Made by a program: the position numbers and the translations under genes | Origin: Alphaproteobacteria bacterium HGW-Alphaproteobacteria-13 | GTDB taxonomy: Bacteria; Pseudomonadota; Alphaproteobacteria; Sphingomonadales; Sphingomonadaceae | Assembly (NCBI GenBank): GCA_002842935.1 | Contig: PHEM01000246.1 | Coordinates: 1 to 10,004 of the forward strand | Direction: 5' to 3' | DNA length: 10,004 nucleotides | Notes under the pieces: model-generated | What the model was told of the DNA's origin: nothing | The model's input: only the letters and a program-made list of their open reading frames with translations | Database searches by the model: none | In this document: positions 6,552 to 10,004 of the stretch, in pieces | How positions within the stretch are numbered: position 1 is the stretch's first letter | Layout: the number at the start of each line of letters is the position of its first letter

Positions 6552-6559
6552 GTCCGCGA

Positions 6560-6588
6560 CGCCCCGCTGACGCTACGGCGCCGGGGCG
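6560..6588 (+). terminator. Terminator-like hairpin after the channel gene, no U-tract
   Basis: CGCCCCG (6560-6566) pairs perfectly with CGGGGCG (6582-6588) around a 15-base loop, starting 8 bases after the channel stop codon. No T-run follows, so intrinsic termination would be weak. It may still mark the 3' end of the message. Confidence 0.35.
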
Positions 6589-6602
6589 CGGCGGCCAGCC
6601 TC

Positions 6603-6632
6603 TTGTGCGATGCAGCGAAACCGGCCTAGAAC
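6603..6632 (+). promoter_or_regulatory. Possible promoter of the MaoC-thiolase unit
   Basis: TTGTGC (6603-6608) and TAGAAC (6627-6632) are 18 bases apart and lie about 30 bases before the hydratase start. The match to sigma-70-type hexamers is 3/6 and 4/6. Position after a hairpin and before the first gene of the run is the better argument. Confidence 0.25.
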
Positions 6633-6664
6633 GCGTCCCGAACCAACGAGAGAGGGGACAAGAC

Positions 6665-7123
6665 ATGGCCACGATCACACCGCAGGAATTGCAGACCAAG
6701 GTCGGTCAGCATCTCGGCACATCCGAATGGGTGCTCGTCGATCAGGAGATGATCAACAAGTTCGCCGACGCGACCGGCGACCACCAGTTCATTCACGTCG
6801 ATCTGGAAAAAGCGAAGCTGACGCCCTTCGGCGGCACCATCGCCCACGGCTTTCTGACGCTGTCGCTGATCCCGATGCTGGGCGCCAGCGTGGACAGCCC
6901 GAAAGTCGGCGGCGTCAAGATGGCCGTCAACTATGGCGGCAACAAGGTCCGCTTCCTGTCCCCCGTCCGTTCGGGCAAGCGCGTGCGCAGCCACGTCAAG
7001 CTGCTGGAACTCGATGAAAAGCGGCCCGGCCAGTGGCAGCAGACCAATGAAATCTCCATCGAGATCGAAGGCGAGGAAAAGCCCGCGCTGATCGCCGAAT
7101 GGATCACGCAATTCTTCGTCTGA
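6665..7123 (+). CDS. MaoC/NodN-like (R)-specific enoyl-CoA hydratase
   Basis: This 152-aa single hot-dog-fold protein should hydrate trans-2-enoyl-CoA to (R)-3-hydroxyacyl-CoA in the cytoplasm. The hydratase-2 motif is present as FADATGDHQFIHVD (33-46), giving the catalytic pair Asp39 and His44. TPFGGTIAHGFLTLSL follows at about 55-70, then VNYGGNKVRFLSPV. The overall pattern closely resembles the NodN/Mycobacterium Rv0130 (HtdZ) branch of MaoC dehydratases, including matching length. The ATG at 6665 is preceded by an AGAGGGG ribosome site; an upstream in-frame TTG at 6605 falls in the putative promoter and is unlikely. The thiolase gene follows after 55 bases, so the pair probably act on the same acyl-CoA pool. 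Possible roles are supply of (R)-3-hydroxyacyl-CoA for polyhydroxyalkanoate or general acyl-CoA turnover. The chain length is not readable. Confidence 0.9.
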   Translation: MATITPQELQTKVGQHLGTSEWVLVDQEMINKFADATGDHQFIHVDLEKAKLTPFGGTIAHGFLTLSLIPMLGASVDSPKVGGVKMAVNYGGNKVRFLSPVRSGKRVRSHVKLLELDEKRPGQWQQTNEISIEIEGEEKPALIAEWITQFFV

Positions 7124-7178
7124 CTACCCGGCGAACCTCCCCCGAAAGATAACCGGATCAAACAGAAGGAACTTCATC

Positions 7179-8360
<1,182 letters not shown>

Positions 8361-8368
8361 CAAACGCT

Positions 8369-8409
8369 GGAACCCGTCCGGCTGCCCCCATGGCGGCCGG
8401 ATGGGTTCC
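8369..8409 (+). terminator. Strong stem-loop between thiolase and ABM-domain gene
   Basis: GGAACCCGTCCGGC (8369-8382) pairs with GCCGGATGGGTTCC (8396-8409) over 14 bases with a single G-U in RNA, around a 13-base loop. It begins 8 bases after the thiolase stop and ends about 16 bases before the next ribosome site. No T-run follows, so it may act as a partial terminator, or as a 3'-end stabiliser that sets different levels for the upstream pair and the downstream genes. Confidence 0.6.
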
Positions 8410-8438
8410 GGCCCAATATCCGGCAAGGGAGAAAGATT

Positions 8439-8729
8439 ATGAGCGCCATCGGCCTGATCGCCACGCTGCGTACGCAGCCCGGCAAGGAAGAAGAACTGGA
8501 AACCGTGTTCGCCGAACTCGCGTCCGCGGTGCGCGCGAACGAACCCGGCAACAGCTTTTATCGCCTGTTCCGCACGGAAGAGACGGGCGTCTACAAGGTG
8601 CTCGAATGCTATGACGACGCGGCGGCGGTCGACGCGCATAGCAACTCCGACCATTTCCGCACGCTCGCCGTCCGCCTCGGCGCCTGCCTCGCGGGCAAGC
8701 TGGAAGTCGAGCGGCTGAGCGCAGCCTGA
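8439..8729 (+). CDS. Antibiotic biosynthesis monooxygenase (ABM)-domain protein
   Basis: This 96-aa single ABM domain forms a dimeric alpha/beta barrel in known relatives. Features seen are the opening beta strand IGLIATLRTQPGKEEEL (4-20), the helix ETVFAELASAVRANEPGN, the strand YRLFRTEETGVYKVLECYDD (41-60), and VDAHSNSDHFRTL (64-76) with His67 and His72, the usual surface of the active cleft. The name comes from polyketide quinone-forming enzymes, but most free-standing members are uncharacterised and may handle quinones or reactive small molecules. A GGGAGA ribosome site precedes the ATG. It follows the thiolase after a strong stem-loop and may be only partly co-expressed with it. The family is sure; the reaction is not. 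Confidence 0.85.
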   Translation: MSAIGLIATLRTQPGKEEELETVFAELASAVRANEPGNSFYRLFRTEETGVYKVLECYDDAAAVDAHSNSDHFRTLAVRLGACLAGKLEVERLSAA

Positions 8730-8798
8730 CCGCGCGCCGCCCGGCTTCGGAGGAATAAGGTCGCAACATCCGCGGCTTTGCTGCGTTGCTTGGGCAGA

Positions 8799-8819
8799 GG
8801 GGGCAAAAGGAGCACCCCC
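8799..8819 (+). promoter_or_regulatory. Ribosome binding site in the loop of a GC hairpin
   Basis: Five G (8799-8803) can pair with five C (8815-8819), closing an 11-base loop that contains the AAGGAG ribosome site (8807-8812). The 3' arm touches the ATG at 8820. The arrangement could hinder or tune ribosome binding, but five base pairs may form and open freely. The ribosome site is clear; a regulatory role is inferred. Confidence 0.4.
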
Positions 8820-9284
8820 ATGAGCGACGACATCAAGCAGCAATTCTGGAAGGCGCTGGCCGCCAGCCCCAATCTGATGGTCGGCCAGACCGGCGAGCGC
8901 GAGCATCATATCCCGATGAACGCGCAGCTCGACAAGGATGCGCACGGCGCCTTCTGGTTCTTCACCGCGACCGACAACCGGCTGGCGGGCGGTGGCCCGG
9001 CGATGGCGCAATTCGCGTCGAAGGGGCATGACCTCTTCGCCTGCATCGCCGGCACCCTGCGCCGCGAGGAGGATCCCGCCGTGCTCGACAGGCTGTGGAA
9101 CAACGGCGTCGCCGCCTGGTATCCGGGAGGCAAGGATGATCCCAAGCTGCTGCTGCTGCGCTTCGACCTCGACGACGCGGAAATCTGGACCGCCGATCCC
9201 GGCATCAAGGGCCTGTTCAAACTCGCGACGGGCATGTCGATGAAACAGGGCGACCTGGGCGAGCATGCGAAAGTGGCGCTGTAG
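8820..9284 (+). CDS. Pyridoxamine-5'-phosphate-oxidase-like general stress protein (FMN-binding split barrel)
   Basis: This 154-aa protein resembles the general-stress-protein-26 branch of flavin split-barrel proteins. The typical order is visible: FWKALAASPNLMVG (9-22), IPMNAQLDKDAHGAFWFFTA (31-50), a FASKGHDLFACIAGTL strand pair (65-80), DPAVLDRLWNNGVAAWYPGG (85-104) and LLLLRFDLDDAEIW (110-123). The length is normal. Members bind FMN or related flavins, or haem, and are linked to oxidative or general stress, but few have known reactions. The start at 8820 has an AAGGAG site 7 bases upstream; an in-frame TTG at 8778 lacks such support. It lies 90 bases after the ABM gene, and a GGAGG at about 8747-8751 in the gap has no usable start codon behind it. 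Confidence 0.87.
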   Translation: MSDDIKQQFWKALAASPNLMVGQTGEREHHIPMNAQLDKDAHGAFWFFTATDNRLAGGGPAMAQFASKGHDLFACIAGTLRREEDPAVLDRLWNNGVAAWYPGGKDDPKLLLLRFDLDDAEIWTADPGIKGLFKLATGMSMKQGDLGEHAKVAL

Positions 9285-9354
9285 AACGGCGCGGCGGCGA
9301 AGGCGGACGCTTTTCCGCTAGGACGGTCATCGAACTGCGCTAAGGATAGGCGCG

Positions 9355-9750
9355 ATGACCGGCAAATCCCTTTCCGAACGCGTCGGCGAGCTGGGTCACC
9401 GCCTCGCCGTCGAGGCCCATGCGGCCTGGCTCGCCGCCCGCGACGCGCGCACCCCGTGGCCCGCGCGTCTGCTGGCGGTCGCGGTCGCCGCCTATGCGCT
9501 GTCGCCGATCGACCTCATTCCCGATTTCGTGCCGGTGCTCGGCTGGATCGACGACCTGCTGATCGTGCCGCTGGGCCTGTGGGCCGTGCGGCGGATGATT
9601 CCCGACGCGCTATGGTCCGAACTCCACGCCGCCGCCGAAGCCGCGAGCGAACGCCCGTCGAGCCGCGCGGGCATGGCCTTCATCCTGCTGGTGTGGGCGG
9701 GGCTGCTCTATATCGTCTATTGGTCGGTGCGCACGTCGCCGTGGCATTGA
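9355..9750 (+). CDS. YkvA-like DUF1232 membrane protein
   Basis: This 131-aa protein carries the DUF1232 signature AYALSPIDLIPDFVPVLGWI (46-65) followed by DDLLIVPLGLW. That segment is probably membrane-embedded, and a second clear membrane helix lies at about 105-124 near the C terminus. The N-terminal 30 residues are helical and charged. The function of the family is unknown. AAGGA (9342-9346) sits 8 bases before the ATG. It lies 70 bases after the stress-protein gene on the same strand, so it could be its own unit. It converges on the PHA depolymerase gene across a perfect inverted repeat. Confidence 0.9.
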   Translation: MTGKSLSERVGELGHRLAVEAHAAWLAARDARTPWPARLLAVAVAAYALSPIDLIPDFVPVLGWIDDLLIVPLGLWAVRRMIPDALWSELHAAAEAASERPSSRAGMAFILLVWAGLLYIVYWSVRTSPWH

Positions 9751-9753
9751 TAG

Positions 9754-9847
9754 TCGTCGCCCCTGCGAAGGCAGGGGCCGCTAGCGGCCTGACGCAGCGA
9801 GCCTTGGCGTAAAACGACAGCGGCCCCTGCCTTCGCAGGGGCGACGA
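9754..9847. repeat. Perfect 29-base inverted repeat between converging genes; likely bidirectional terminator or REP-like element
   Basis: The arms 9754-9782 and 9819-9847 are exact reverse complements over 29 bases, separated by 36 bases. Each arm also holds its own small hairpin, CCCCTGC-GAAG-GCAGGGG (9760-9777 in the left arm). A perfect 14-base palindrome, GGCCGCTAGCGGCC (9776-9789), spans the inner edge of the left arm. The element starts 4 bases after one stop codon and ends 7 bases before the other. Similar GCGAAGGC-core elements are common between genes in sphingomonads (general knowledge). Termination from both sides is inferred from position. Confidence 0.75.
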
Positions 9848-9853
9848 GCCTTT

Positions 9854-10004
9854 CTACCCCCCGTTGGCGCGAATCCACGCCTCGACCGCCGGGGCGATCT
9901 CGTCGCGCCATTTCTTGCCGTTGAAGATGCCGTAATGGCCGACGCCCTTGACCATCAGATATTTCTTCCGCTCGGCAGGCAGCGTCTTGGCGATCGTCAG
10001 CGCC
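9854..10004 (-). CDS. phaZ: Intracellular poly(3-hydroxyalkanoate) depolymerase, C-terminal end (partial)
   Basis: Only the last 50 codons are in the window; the gene runs off the right edge. The visible end includes AKTLPAERKKYL, then GVGHYGIFNGKKWRDEIAP and EAWIRANGG before TAG. The GVGHYGxFNG segment is the C-terminal catalytic-histidine region of the alpha/beta-hydrolase-type intracellular PHB/PHA depolymerases, which release 3-hydroxyacids from storage granules in the cytoplasm. The nucleophilic serine and the rest of the fold lie outside the window, so the family call rests on this tail alone. It converges on the DUF1232 gene. Together with the thiolase and (R)-hydratase nearby it hints at polyhydroxyalkanoate metabolism, though no PHA synthase or phasin is visible. 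Confidence 0.78.
   Translation of the reverse strand, partial: ALTIAKTLPAERKKYLMVKGVGHYGIFNGKKWRDEIAPAVEAWIRANGG

Noticed and set aside
8744..8757. A GGAGGAATAAGG ribosome-site-like string between the ABM and stress-protein genes
   Set aside because: No start codon with a usable frame follows at the right distance; the real site for the next gene is at 8807-8812.

Overview
The window is GC-rich, densely packed bacterial chromosome. It most likely comes from an alphaproteobacterium of the order Sphingomonadales. This rests on protein-level resemblance (exosortase-A-type glycosyltransferase and O-glycosylation ligase, a NodN-like MaoC protein, an intracellular PHA depolymerase end) and on repeat style (short palindromic intergenic elements containing GCGAAG cores). 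The taxonomic call is inference. There are no rRNA or tRNA genes, CRISPR arrays, transposases or phage genes, and no gene-free stretch above 300 bases.

Left part (1-1361): about 270 bases without a gene, holding an imperfect palindromic repeat (119-159). Then comes a small DUF333-type lipoprotein gene (273-518, +), which converges with only 18 bases between on a minus-strand gene for a two-helix membrane protein of unknown function (537-1361).

Envelope polysaccharide module (537-5301): two transcription units diverge from a 69-base region at 2626-2694. Leftward run an exosortase-A-associated family-4 glycosyltransferase (1390-2625) and the unknown membrane protein. Rightward run a 54-codon gene that is easily overlooked (2695-2859), an O-antigen-ligase-like membrane protein of the exosortase-A-associated type (2852-4195) and an acyltransferase-3 membrane protein (4192-5301). 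The last three overlap stop-to-start and are probably translationally coupled. Together they look like part of an extracellular polysaccharide or protein-glycosylation pathway: sugar transfer in the cytoplasm, polymer or glycan ligation at the periplasmic face, and O-acylation. No exosortase or PEP-CTERM protein lies in the window.

Middle (5409-6551): a GTG-started MscS-family mechanosensitive channel gene.

Right part (6665-9750): a same-strand run of MaoC/NodN-like (R)-hydratase, type II thiolase, a small ABM-domain protein, a general-stress FMN-binding split-barrel protein and a YkvA-like DUF1232 membrane protein. The first two are a clear acyl-CoA pair. The third is separated from them by a strong stem-loop, and the rest may be separate units. 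The window ends with a perfect 29-base inverted repeat between converging genes and the last ~50 codons of a minus-strand intracellular poly(3-hydroxyalkanoate) depolymerase. The hydratase, thiolase and depolymerase are compatible with polyhydroxyalkanoate or short-chain acyl-CoA metabolism, but that link is inferred. Most of the window is ordinary. The best candidates for something undescribed are the 54-aa coupled gene and the 274-aa membrane protein flanking the polysaccharide genes.
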